Source: Cyclostephanos tholiformis (taxonomy: Eukaryota > Bacillariophyta > Thalassiosirophyceae > Thalassiosirales > Thalassiosiraceae). Taken from it: a stretch of DNA of 18,000 nucleotides. Location: contig JALLPB010000305.1 of assembly GCA_036939975.1 (NCBI GenBank), positions 1 to 18,000 on the forward strand. Direction: 5' to 3'. The position numbers and the translations under genes are program-made. This document shows positions 1-9,500 of the stretch, one piece after another. The notes beneath the pieces were generated by a model that was given only the letters and a program-made list of their open reading frames with translations, searched no databases and had not been told where the DNA came from. The number at the start of each line of letters is the position of its first letter. Position 1 is the first letter of the stretch.

Positions 1-13
1 CCTAGTGAATTCC

Positions 14-57
14 TAACCCTTAGCTAACCCTTAGCTAACCCTTAGCTAACCCTTATA
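14..57. repeat. 11-bp tandem repeat with telomere-like core
   Basis: Seen directly: the unit TAACCCTTAGC occurs three times perfectly (14-24, 25-35, 36-46), followed by a fourth copy that diverges after TAACCCTTA (47-55). Each unit contains TAACCC, which is the C-strand of the TTAGGG telomere hexamer, followed by the five-base spacer TTAGC. This is not a canonical telomere array, so a degenerate subtelomeric or interstitial repeat is the likeliest reading. Whether the chromosome end is nearby cannot be told from this window. Confidence 0.75.
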
Positions 58-87
58 GTAGTAGATTACAGCTAACTAACACGTCAA

Positions 88-2276
88 TTGATTTACCTAA
101 GTTCGGTAGTAAGTACGTATCGTACCCCTATTTCCGACTCAAATCTTGGCCTAAACGACGCCAACTCTCCATCCACCGACCGACGGACGCCGACGCCCCC
201 CCCCCCCGACGGACCGCGGCGGCTCCTCCTCCTCCCCCCCCATTCATCCCCGGAAGTCAGAAAAAAAATGAATAACCACGGCGACGCGCCGTCATCGTCT
301 ACGTCCGTGCATTCGCATTCAAGCGACGGCGACGACGAACACGATGACGAACACGCCAAATCGTACGATTGGGACGGATGGCGCGACGACGCGCTGTCCT
401 TCGGTTTGGAGGTGCAATCCCCCTTCGCGGAATATCTCCTGAATGGCAATAAGATCGTGGAGACGCGAACGTATCCGCTGCCATCGGGACTGCTGGGGAG
501 GAGGATGCACGTGTTGCGTTCGGGCAAGGGACGCGATCGCGTCAGTTCCGTGCCGGATAGGACGACGTTACGTAGGACTTCTGCTATTACCGTGCCATCC
601 TCCTCCTCCTCCTCCTCCTCCACCACCCCCCCCTCGCCATCGTCATCGTCATCGTCGTCTCTCGAGAAAGTGGGATGGATCACATTTTTGCGTTCCTTTC
701 GATACGAGACGCGCGAGATGTTCGATAACGACGCTAAGGACCACCTAGTCGATTCGTCGATATCCGGCTATGGATGGACGGAGGACATGCCGATGTATGG
801 TTGGATAGTGGGAGACGTCGGTCGGTATTCTACGAAGAGCGATGATGACGATTATGATGACGACGAATTTTACCACGTGGCGACTCGACGTTTTCGATCG
901 CTCTTCGAGGTGACGCCGGCGGGGGGGGATGGGGGGAACGACGACGACGACGACGACGTTCCCGTCGTGCTCATCACGGGGGCATCCGGCATGCTCGGTC
1001 GTGCATTGCATCGCTAACTCCTCTTATCATCGCCTGCGTCGTCGTCGACGACGACGGAAACGAAAACGAAAACGACCACGAGGAGGAGGAGGGTGATCGG
1101 CGTCGGACGTACGCGCACGTGCGTCGAGGATTATCACGAGTACTCCCCCCCCCACACACAATGTAGTTGAAAATGGCTACTCGGACGGTGTGGCGGATGA
1201 AACAACGACGATGACGACGATGCATTTGGGTAGCATAAACCTACTCGATTACGACGCCACGTGTCGATTGGTAAACGCATGCCGTCCGGACGTTATCGTG
1301 CACTGCGCCTTCCGAACGTCGTCCGGACGCATTCGTGAACGACTTGGACAATGCGATGAGGCTCATCGTCGATGTCACGAGGAATTTGGCGAACGTAGTC
1401 GCGAGGAGATTCGCGGGGGGGGGGAGTATGATGATTACGCGAATATCGATCGCGAGGGTTGGAGGGGACTGGAAGGAGGGGAAGGACGATGCAATAATAG
1501 TGCAAGGAAGGACGGTGGACCGCGCATGATATACATATCGACTGAATACGTCTTCGACGGCGGTTTTGCGTCCGGTGAATATCCGCCGTACGTCCCATGC
1601 TCCAAAGTCAATCCGTTAAACGATTATGGCAGGAGCAAGTTGGAGGGCGAGCGCATTGTGCGCGAAATACTGAAGAACGATAATACGACTTCGTCTACTC
1701 TAGGGAATAAGAGCGCACGAGGACGTGGGATCATCGTGCGAATATCATTGCTCTATGGTGAGGATTGCGTCGACTTGGGTGAGAGTCCGGCATTGGAGAT
1801 CATGGCGAACTTCCTTCCCAGTGCGGCGGATACTGTGCGTACTACGACCAAGAGCAAGTCGACCATTGGGCGACTCGATTCCCCACGTCGGCCGAGGACG
1901 TGGCGCGGATACTGGAGCTCATGATAGATCGTATACTCGAGGGCGAATTCCCATACTCGGCGGGGGGGGGGTGATACGTATCCTCCAGGGGGGGACACCT
2001 ACCATATTTCATCACAGCACGGTACGACGAAATACGATTTGATGCAACTCCAGGCCAGGATATTAAATATATCGAAGAGTGACGTGGATGAGCGCATCGA
2101 GAAATGCGACGGCAGTATCCTTCAATTGAAAAACGCCGAGACCGAAGTGCACGCAATTGGACTGCAGCGCAATTTGGGAGGCATTGGGGTTGGATGTGCC
2201 GTTCGAATTCGTATCCTTAGAGAGTGGCATGAAAAAGACGTTGGACGGGTTTCCAGAGCGATTTGCCAAGGGGTGA
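88..2276 (+). pseudogene. Broken ASCH-domain / RmlD-MAT2B-like reductase fusion
   Basis: Frame 1 from 88 (or from the ATG at 268) encodes an ASCH-like domain: GLEVQSPFAEYLLNGNK, then VETRTYPLP, and later YGWIVGDV. It runs in frame into a Rossmann start, VLITGASGMLGRALHR. Later pieces match the extended-SDR family of dTDP-4-dehydrorhamnose reductase and the methionine adenosyltransferase beta subunit: RPDVIVHCA, RMIYISTEYVFDGG, a YGRSK-type Tyr-x3-Lys, DHWATRFPTSAEDVA, TKYDL and QLDCSAIWEALGL. They lie in different frames. Lesions: TAA at 1015-1017; frame 1 to 2 at the C9 run 1145-1153; one extra C at 1312-1313; frame 0 to 2 at the G10 run 1415-1424; frame 2 to 1 between about 1790 and 1840; frame 1 to 2 near the G10 run 1962-1971, with TGA at 1972-1974; frame 2 to 0 at the A5 run 2129-2133. 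The ancestral stop is TGA at 2274-2276. Serine and aspartate runs enlarge the linkers. Short introns do not explain the single-base shifts. Sequencing error at the runs is the main alternative. ASCH domains bind RNA or nucleotide-like ligands; the fusion's function is unknown. Confidence 0.7.
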
Positions 2277-2812
2277 ACATAAAGTAGGATTCCGCATTAC
2301 TTTTTGCAGTCTGCTCTAGAGAATATTCGATCCCCAGAACGAATGGCAGCGGGTAGGTATATTACCAACGTTGTGTGAGACCAAAATATCCATCATTCAT
2401 AATGACGGCGCCAATGGAGTGTCTTCAGCAGCGCCGGCATTATTGTGGTAGTAAAATTGCCATCCTTGGCATCAGTCCAAAGAGTGCTTTGTTGATGCCT
2501 TGCCCGTTTTGCGCTTGCTAAATGCTATCCCTCGGAGCGCGAAAGAGGGAGATGGACTTGCAACTAAAAAGAAAAAAGATGCCTGTGTTGAAGCGGCCTA
2601 GCACGAGGTTAGCACCGCAGCTATAGCTCACTCCGTCTTGCAAAGACGACACGGTGATGCTTATAATGCGTTCACCAAAATCTTTCACTTGAAGTCGATA
2701 TCGTGCACATTTCTGTCTAGTCTGTTTTACGCAAATAAAAAATAGGGTAGGAAGCCACCTCAAGCATGTTCCAACGACAATGTACAATATTTTGCAGTCA
2801 TATTTATTTGGC
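2277..2812. other. Intergenic region, no supported gene
   Basis: This 536-bp stretch lies between the broken fusion gene (+) and the 3' end of the 828-residue gene (-). It is more AT-rich than the flank to its left. I see no tRNA-like or conserved coding signal. A 39-codon open frame at about 2402-2521 (+), ending in Cys-Pro-x-Cys-Ala-Cys, is too short to support. A 10-bp palindrome (AGCTATAGCT) lies near 2620. Confidence 0.5.
2803..2808 (-). terminator. Possible poly(A) signal AATAAA
   Basis: On the minus strand AATAAA begins five bases after the TAA stop (2815-2813) of the 828-residue gene. That is close to the stop for a cleavage signal, so it is a candidate only. Confidence 0.3.
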
Positions 2813-5299
2813 TTATTCTGCATCGCCATCATTGTCTTCTACGGCGATTGGCCGAGACACATCCACAGTGTAAATTAAATTCTCTCTCTTCACTGCCTTG
2901 AGCTTCATTATTGCAAAAGGACCAACTTTCCTTCGATTTGCCCCTCCATCTCCTTCCACATCTTCCATCCATGCCTCGCCAGCACAATATAGCAAGACTT
3001 CACCATCCATTGCTTTGGGCTTGTATTGCTCTACAACATTCATTTTGCCATCTACCGCACCGCTCACTGTCATTATAAATTCGTCTGGAGATGACGAGAA
3101 TGCATCGACTGAACCTGGTATGACAAGACGAGTCACCTCTCCCTCCATTACCAAAGCGCGCTCTTTCTTCGGCGGCACCAATAATCGAATGCGTAGGCGT
3201 GTTTGAGTAACCCGAGAATTTGATGAGTTGGATTTATCATGTGGCTTTCGAATAGCCTGGAACATTTTCCACATCCCCCCTGCTGCTTTATGTCGATGTT
3301 GAGCGTCGAGGATAGGCCCTCCCATCACTTGTCCATCTACTCGTAGAATAAAGTTGTCGGATGACTTCGAAGTGTTGTCATCAAACGATGTACTTTCTGT
3401 TCCCAATGGCGATAGAACTACACGCCAGGCACCAACAAAATGTGCGTCAGATGGATAAGGTGGAAGCGGTGCATCAGGAGTAGGTGGAGTCCCCTCAAGA
3501 GCGAGAGCAGTATTTTGTCCCTGAGATGTAACCTGCGATTGTCCATTCCTGAACCGCCGAAAAACAGGATTATCTTCAATGCTGGGGAGTTCTCTGCGTG
3601 GTTTCAGGTCTGTCAATTGGCGTTTAGGGATCACTTTAGATTCAGTTGATTGTCCCTCTACAACGGCTGGAGCTGGCAACCTTTCTTCGAGAATCCCCGG
3701 GGAGATTTTATCCACATCTCGCTCACTCCAAGGATTCGAGTACGCAGCCTCGCCTTCAACAGTCACATCTCCCAGTTCCATACCAGCATCAAATTGAGTT
3801 AATGATTCATCATACGAAAGCGGGGTTTTCTCATCAACCGGACTCTGCTGGCTCATTTCTTCCATCCAACGAGCCTTGCCAGCTTCCCATTCTCGCTCTT
3901 CGCGTTGTTCGACCTCACCCAGTCTCTCCATAGCCTTGGCCTCCTCCCTTCTCTCATGCGCCATGAGCTTTGCATCTCCTACGGGTAGTTGCATACTGAT
4001 ACCAATTTTTTTACCGTCGAACCGATCACAGAAGCCTATTGCTGAATTAGCATCACTTTTCCCAGTTTGCGGTCCGACAGATGACGTCGGAAGGTAAAAA
4101 CTTGACTCAGCCTCTCCACCACCGGGAGCCATGCGCCGATATACTGCAATTGATCGCATTCTAACCCCTGGAGGAGGAAGGATATCATCATCTCCCCATG
4201 CATCATACCAAAATAGAGGGGAAATACCATCAAAACCCATTTCAATACGAGATGGCGATTCGCCTTCGGAGATATTATCGCCAGCGTTTGCCATGTTCCT
4301 CGTTTCTACATCGTTACGAAGATTCTGGTAAAAGTCTGGCGGGAGTCTAACAAAAGGAACGCGTGGTCTCCATTTTCGTTGTTCTTTTTCGAGTTCAAGC
4401 AGGTCGTAAATTTCGCCCCCCTGCGGTTCATCCCAAGGCCAACGAGTGTGCATTCCGTATTTGCTCTCAAGCTCATGTTGAATATTGTGAACCAACTTTT
4501 CCAGCATCTCCCATCCGCTTGTGCCGTTCGTTTGAGCTCCTGCAGTCAACGAGTAGTCTTCGAGGCATGGCCCATCATCATCACCATACGAGGAGTATTC
4601 TTTCTTCGCCTTCTCTTCACTCACATCATTGATGTTGTTGCCGACCGCATACAGGACAGAATTATCTTTTCCCTGCAGTTCGAGCCCCCGAAATGGAAGG
4701 AGAATTGGTTTCACAATCTCTACAAAAGGAGCCCCTGACTTAGTTGATCCTACGGATGAAACGTTAGATAGGTCGCTGTCGTCACCATATACAACTTCTC
4801 TAATTGCTTTGTGCACGACCAGTTCTAAGATGGCGTCTACACTTCCATTATCACCACTGCCACCACCGAAGTTAATATTTTTCGAAGTGACTCCATCCAC
4901 GTATAACAGAGGCATCCTTAGCAACGCTGGCATGATGCATGCCCTTATTAATCTGGGGCAATCTCTCACAAGAGATGTTTGTATAGTGTGTAAGGCCGAG
5001 TTAAGCTCTGTTGCATCTTGGAGGGGTATTGCAATTTGATGCGTGTATCGAGAGTAGGGATCTTGATCATCTACAGCATCATTGCGGAGTAGAGGCATGA
5101 TCAGAGAATCGTCGCCCCTGCTACCTGAGTAAAGTCCAAATGCATGGCGAGATGGGACTCGTTGCCGTTTACGAATCGATTTTTGTCGAGTAACAGTGGA
5201 AGCAGTCGGCAGAGACGAGAAGGATACAGAGCAGTGCTGGCAAAGAGCGACGGAAGCGACTGCCGCTGTTAATTGGATGAAGTGGATTTTCGCCCTCAT
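2813..5299 (-). CDS. Plastid-targeted protein with degenerate 2H-phosphoesterase-like fold
   Basis: Single exon of 828 residues from the chosen Met at 5299. That start gives a basic N-terminus and a hydrophobic stretch (about residues 7-21), then a Ser/Arg-rich segment, as in signal-plus-transit presequences of complex plastids. The frame stays open upstream to 5623, but that start lies 7 bases from the neighbour's longest frame, so the internal Met is preferred. About residues 90-400 follow the strand-helix order of 2'-5' RNA ligase / LigT (2H) proteins: HQIAIPL, then a first motif position (LRMPLLYVDG), then PFRGLEL and VLYAV, a helix, then a second motif position (WRPRVPFVR), and a last strand VRMRSIAVYRR. 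Both His-x-Thr/Ser catalytic motifs are absent, so I infer a non-catalytic binding domain. Residues about 410-450 are a charged helix rich in Glu and Arg. The C-terminal about 210 residues are strand-rich with GAW and GGMW motifs that recall lipocalins; that is speculation. No enzyme activity is claimed. Confidence 0.72.
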   Translation of the reverse strand: MRAKIHFIQLTAAVASVALCQHCSVSFSSLPTASTVTRQKSIRKRQRVPSRHAFGLYSGSRGDDSLIMPLLRNDAVDDQDPYSRYTHQIAIPLQDATELNSALHTIQTSLVRDCPRLIRACIMPALLRMPLLYVDGVTSKNINFGGGSGDNGSVDAILELVVHKAIREVVYGDDSDLSNVSSVGSTKSGAPFVEIVKPILLPFRGLELQGKDNSVLYAVGNNINDVSEEKAKKEYSSYGDDDGPCLEDYSLTAGAQTNGTSGWEMLEKLVHNIQHELESKYGMHTRWPWDEPQGGEIYDLLELEKEQRKWRPRVPFVRLPPDFYQNLRNDVETRNMANAGDNISEGESPSRIEMGFDGISPLFWYDAWGDDDILPPPGVRMRSIAVYRRMAPGGGEAESSFYLPTSSVGPQTGKSDANSAIGFCDRFDGKKIGISMQLPVGDAKLMAHERREEAKAMERLGEVEQREEREWEAGKARWMEEMSQQSPVDEKTPLSYDESLTQFDAGMELGDVTVEGEAAYSNPWSERDVDKISPGILEERLPAPAVVEGQSTESKVIPKRQLTDLKPRRELPSIEDNPVFRRFRNGQSQVTSQGQNTALALEGTPPTPDAPLPPYPSDAHFVGAWRVVLSPLGTESTSFDDNTSKSSDNFILRVDGQVMGGPILDAQHRHKAAGGMWKMFQAIRKPHDKSNSSNSRVTQTRLRIRLLVPPKKERALVMEGEVTRLVIPGSVDAFSSSPDEFIMTVSGAVDGKMNVVEQYKPKAMDGEVLLYCAGEAWMEDVEGDGGANRRKVGPFAIMKLKAVKRENLIYTVDVSRPIAVEDNDGDAE

Positions 5300-5728
5300 T
5301 AAAATCGTCAAATCATGATAGACACGAGTGATGGTTATGAACTTCTTTTTTGTGTTTTTTGTTGAGCCGAGGAGGGGTGCTGCTACATTAATATTAGGTA
5401 GCAGCACCATGAGATGTTGTGGTTGTGTGTGGGAGCGAGAGAGAAAAGGTCTGTCCCTGGCATGCAATACTGAAAAATTTTCTTGAAAGAGGGGAGAGTG
5501 TTTCTCGTGAGCACGTGCCTGACACGAGGCAAGCGTGTGTAAGACCTCTCGGGTCACGCTTATGAGGAAAAGAACTCCGAGTACGATACTACGATAGATA
5601 AGGAACAGCCAACCCGTGTTCAAACGATTGTGGAAGGAGCAAATTTAAGCAGCAACAAGCAACAACACATAAATAATATATACGATCCAAGTAATGCTCT
5701 TATCGCCTTCAGGAGAATTGATCTGAAA
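5300..5728. promoter_or_regulatory. Divergent promoter region
   Basis: This 429-bp region separates the start codons of the 828-residue gene (-) and the cytochrome b5 gene (+). Both frames stay open into it (to 5623 on minus and from 5630 on plus), so either start could lie further upstream. It holds a purine-rich GAGAGA tract near 5446-5456. I see no clear TATA box. Confidence 0.45.
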
Positions 5729-6247
5729 ATGGGGGTCAGCCGCGTTGAATCTAATCTAGTTTCGGGATTTCAGCAATCAGTGTCAGTTTCTGTGGATGTT
5801 TTATCGTCTCCTCTTGCTCCTCACGACGAGACGGGTGATTGCGACGAATGTCAAAACTGCGTAGACACATGTGATGGTGTTGCCCCGTGCGTATCGTGTC
5901 AAAAGGGCCGCAATGCAATGCATCATCAAGCGTTAGGGTCCCAAATTTGTTGGCTGATGGATGCCTTTTCGGGATTATATTCGAACTCAGAACCAACATA
6001 CACTATGTGCCAGCTGAAGAGACATAATCATGCAGGCTCGGCTTGGATCCTCGTCGGAAAGACCATATACGATGTCACGCCATATATTCGAAGTCATCCG
6101 GGCGGTACGGAAGCAATACTGCGTAAATCTGGTGGGGCCGCTGATTGCACAGAAGACCTCCTCTTTCATTCCAGGCGGGCACAAAAAGAGTGGAAAAAAT
6201 TTAAGGTTGGGATGCTGCGCGATTGCCCATGTAGCGGGAGATGGTAG
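5729..6247 (+). CDS. Cytochrome b5 domain protein with cysteine cluster
   Basis: From the Met at 5729 the product has 172 residues (205 if the start is 5630). Residues about 92-163 form a cytochrome b5-like haem domain. [21 protein letters not shown] carries the first axial His (H123 of HPGG), and [20 protein letters not shown] carries the second (H147). The domain is therefore expected to bind haem b and transfer single electrons. Before it is a cysteine cluster, C38, C41, C44, C48, C54 and C57. Its first four residues have the C-x2-C-x2-C-x3-C spacing of bacterial-type 4Fe-4S ferredoxins but lack the Pro after the fourth Cys; zinc binding is the alternative. There are extra cysteines at 74, 94, 140, 166 and 168. 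No membrane anchor or obvious signal peptide is seen, so it is probably soluble. It is convergent with the nucleoporin gene. The electron partner is unknown. Confidence 0.85.
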   Translation: MGVSRVESNLVSGFQQSVSVSVDVLSSPLAPHDETGDCDECQNCVDTCDGVAPCVSCQKGRNAMHHQALGSQICWLMDAFSGLYSNSEPTYTMCQLKRHNHAGSAWILVGKTIYDVTPYIRSHPGGTEAILRKSGGAADCTEDLLFHSRRAQKEWKKFKVGMLRDCPCSGRW

Positions 6248-6288
6248 ACAGCTAACGCTGCTTGGATTCAATCCGATATGACAATGTA

Positions 6289-6294
6289 AATAAA
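6289..6294 (+). terminator. Possible poly(A) signal AATAAA
   Basis: AATAAA lies 42 bases after the cytochrome b5 stop codon, at a plausible distance for the end of that transcript. The 250 bp beyond it hold a 6-bp-stem hairpin (GCGCTT / AAGCGC, 6424-6441) and a 12-bp perfect palindrome, TATCGTACGATA (6520-6531), just before the 3' end of the convergent nucleoporin gene. Confidence 0.4.
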
Positions 6295-6545
6295 ATTGTT
6301 AATCCTCTAGAGCCGAAGGTACATATTTTTGGAAGAAATTTTAATTTTAAACGCGAATCTAAACTGAAGATAGAGTTAGGAGCAGCAGAATTCCTATTGG
6401 TTATCACTTCGACTTTCGTCAAAGCGCTTAAGAAAAAGCGCAGCAGACGAAGTACTTCCTTCTCTATCATAACGAACAGTATCGTAGAGAAAGATAGTGA
6501 CGAATAATGACGAATTATGTATCGTACGATAGGTTATGCTGTAGA

Positions 6546-9500
6546 TTAGCAGAATTCGTCCTTGATAACCTCTTCAACTTTAGAAAAACGCTCCTCAACA
6601 ATTGCAACAAATGAGGCATCGAATTCAACGAAATCTTCAAGTGATGACTTGTAAATCTCAATTCTTTTCAAAAGCCCTGTATTAATCGCTCGAATCAACT
6701 AAGAATTGCAAGGAAAGCAGAAGCGATAAGTCCTCTGAATCATCAGGGTGGTATGATAACAATTAAAACAAACTAACCTCATTGGATGCACTTCTGCTAT
6801 ATCCGATGTCATTTGATCCGATAATGGGTGTGTTGTCAGGTGAACTAAGCGCAGCACTAACCCACAGTTCAAGTACCTCGCTAATACTTGCAAGCCACTT
6901 TAGCCTACACAAGAATAATGAAAATTCACCACGACATGAGGGTGAGAAATTATGCACGACTAATAGCATTGGCAAGGTAATATGAAAAGTTGAATAACCC
7001 ACCGCGTTGTCATGTCAACGCCTCCTGTAGCTGTGTTTTCATCAAACTGAAGAGAATATGACTCAATCAGTATAAAAAATGGAACGCCAACATCTAACAC
7101 GGTATGTGCTGGCCATGGTTGTGAAATATAGTTCTCTTCTCGCGTTTCGTCAAAAGTCTGGCGGAGGCCTAGAGATGAAAAAAGCACACATTTGGATGGT
7201 TTAGGGTAAAAAACTTTCATCGAGCATGTACAAATTCAAGTTGTCCACCGCGGTACCTTCAAGCTCCCTCACTACTAAGTCAATAGGAAACGTGTAATCG
7301 GCACCCTTCCCAAAAAGCTCTTTCCCCAATGTAGTAACACGGTTTTTTAGACGGGATATCCATTCCCCAGTCTCAAAAATATTCATAGAATTTGCAGCCC
7401 CATCGCCGTAGACAATTGCTTCCTCCTCAAGCAAAGTACCCTGCTTCAGCCTCGTCAAAAAGCCAACAACCGAACAAGAATTTGTTTGACACGGAAGTAT
7501 TTCTTCGCAAATGATGCTCTTCCAGAGCATATTGATAGTATCAAAATCGTTGCGTCGACAAGTCTCAAAAATAAGCAAACAAACGTCAAACAGATTGAGC
7601 GGGCACGCATAATCATTGTACAGGTCGGATATATTCACAAGCGTGAATTTTAAGGCATCAATTTTCGCAGGTTCCAAGTCAGCATTTTGTGATTGAGAAA
7701 TAGTAGTCAGAACCCTTTTCTGAATCGTAGCAACATCAAGTTGTTCTTGAATTTGATCGTTACGCAATCGCAACGTTTCAACCGTTACTCGTTGTTCCTG
7801 CAAAGTCAGACTAGTCACACCCCTGGGAAAGCCTCCTCCAACCAAACCCCTCGTATTGAAGGCAGAGTGGTTCGCATCTAAAGCCGACGAGAATGAGTTT
7901 GCCGCCCTTGTGAGGCATTCAATTCTTTTGTCCAATGAAATTTTCTCCTCTGTGTCTACGGCCTTTTTCCACATGATATCTCCAGCCAGGATATGACGCC
8001 CATGAAACGAATAATAGTTCCATAACAAATTGATGTCCATTTTTTCGTTGAGGAGCCAATCCTCCAGGGAGGAGCTATCAATTCTTAGGGCGATCTGTTC
8101 GTTGGTTGCCAGAAGGTGTTCGTAGAGCGAGTGGAGGAACTTGACATCAGAAGATGCCGCGCACGTTGCCACCAAGTCTACTGCCAGGCGTTGGTTTGAC
8201 TCATTTCCGTCTTTTAAAAGTCTGGAAATGTGGTGGAAGATAATGCCGTGACAAGTATGCAATGCATCAGAGGCCGTGATATCGATGCCTGCCACAATCG
8301 CCTGAGCGCCCGCTGTCCTCGAATCTGCTCCATTTCCTGAAATGGGAGGCCTGTGATACAGACCCCTTTCCCAGCCAAACATATCCTGCACCACATCTTC
8401 ACGACACTCCTTTCGTTCATCACGTGGGACTTTCGACCCTCCAAAGTTTGATGCGCATATCAAACACACATCTGCCAATCCTTCCACGTTCCTCAACTCC
8501 ATCAAGATATCAGCAGCAAGCGCTAGTGGGCTTCCAGCCTTTTTTGCATTTGTTGCTACATCTTCCCAGCTTTGACCAGTAATTTTTGATGCGAGTCGTC
8601 CCGCTACCAATGCGGGGGCGTACCAATGCCTGGATGCGGCTCGTAAATACGACGCTGCTTGATTTGACAACATAACACGTTGCGGGGAAGTGTATGGCCG
8701 AGAAAGTGCATCGTTGGCAGATCGGAACCCTAGGTAGGTAAGTCTTGACGCAGACGAGAAGAACAGATAGCACTGATGCGACAATGTTTCTGCAAAAATA
8801 TCTCCATCCGTCGAAAATCCGTTGCCGAATATCTTATCTCCCTGGCTAACTAACGTGTTTAACAACGTTTCAATTCTTTCCTGACCTTCATGGGTGGACA
8901 CCAATTGGTAAAATGTCAGTCCATGCAAAAGACCCCACTGTACCTCAGGCAAAGCGGGTATCTCATGAGCATGTCTGAGGCATGAAATCAAATTAAGCAT
9001 TTGGACGCAGCGGCTCAATAGTCTATAAAGCGAGTGCATGTTACGATCCTCTGTACGAAAGGCGCATGTCTGAAGCTCTTTGGCAGAGGCGATTTGCGCC
9101 TGGAGTGAATTATTTCTCATTTGTGCGGTGGCAGCTGATCGAGATTGATGCTGCATGGCACGTGTGATGAGACCCCCATCACCAGTTGAGTGACCTGCTT
9201 CATCAACCTCCATGGCATCGGCACCAGCGCGATCTTTATTTAAAACTCCCGGAATCGTCTGCACCGCTGGGACGAAAGTATTTTTCATCAAGTTTTGTAA
9301 GAGTATTAATGGGCGACGGATTTCACTAAGTGTCGAATCATCCAATAACAACTCCACCTTGGCGGGGAGCGAGGAGTAGTATTTAGCGTAGGCGGACTTG
9401 CTATGAATGGGTCTTCCCTCCGTAACAACCACTGCAGGCTTGTACCAAAATGGACGAAGCAACCTCGAAAAAATTCTGACCAGACCCTCGTACAGCGACG

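Noticed and set aside
597..660. TCC/TCG trinucleotide tracts as a functional array
   Set aside because: Simple microsatellites encoding Ser/Pro runs, common across this GC-rich part of the window.
93..683. Antisense 196-codon open frame
   Set aside because: A shadow of the ASCH-encoding strand produced by GC-rich trinucleotide runs; its Asp/Glu runs mirror Ser runs on the plus strand.
1018..1190. Intron explaining the stop at 1015 (CTAAC branch-like motif, CACACACAATGTAG acceptor-like end)
   Set aside because: Frame 1 through this stretch still encodes a family-like second strand (VIGVGRTR), no convincing donor fits, and an intron here would not explain the later single-base shifts.
2402..2521. 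Small zinc-knuckle-like peptide (39 codons, Cys-Pro-x-Cys near its end)
   Set aside because: Too short, no second support, and no conserved context; likely chance.
6262..6507. 81-codon plus-strand open frame after the cytochrome b5 gene
   Set aside because: Lies in the 3' region past a poly(A) signal, has no recognisable domain and biased basic composition; not supported as a gene.
6763..7002. Separate small gene on the minus strand (79 residues)
   Set aside because: It contains nucleoporin exon 3; its first part is intron 2 and its last four residues are intron 3.
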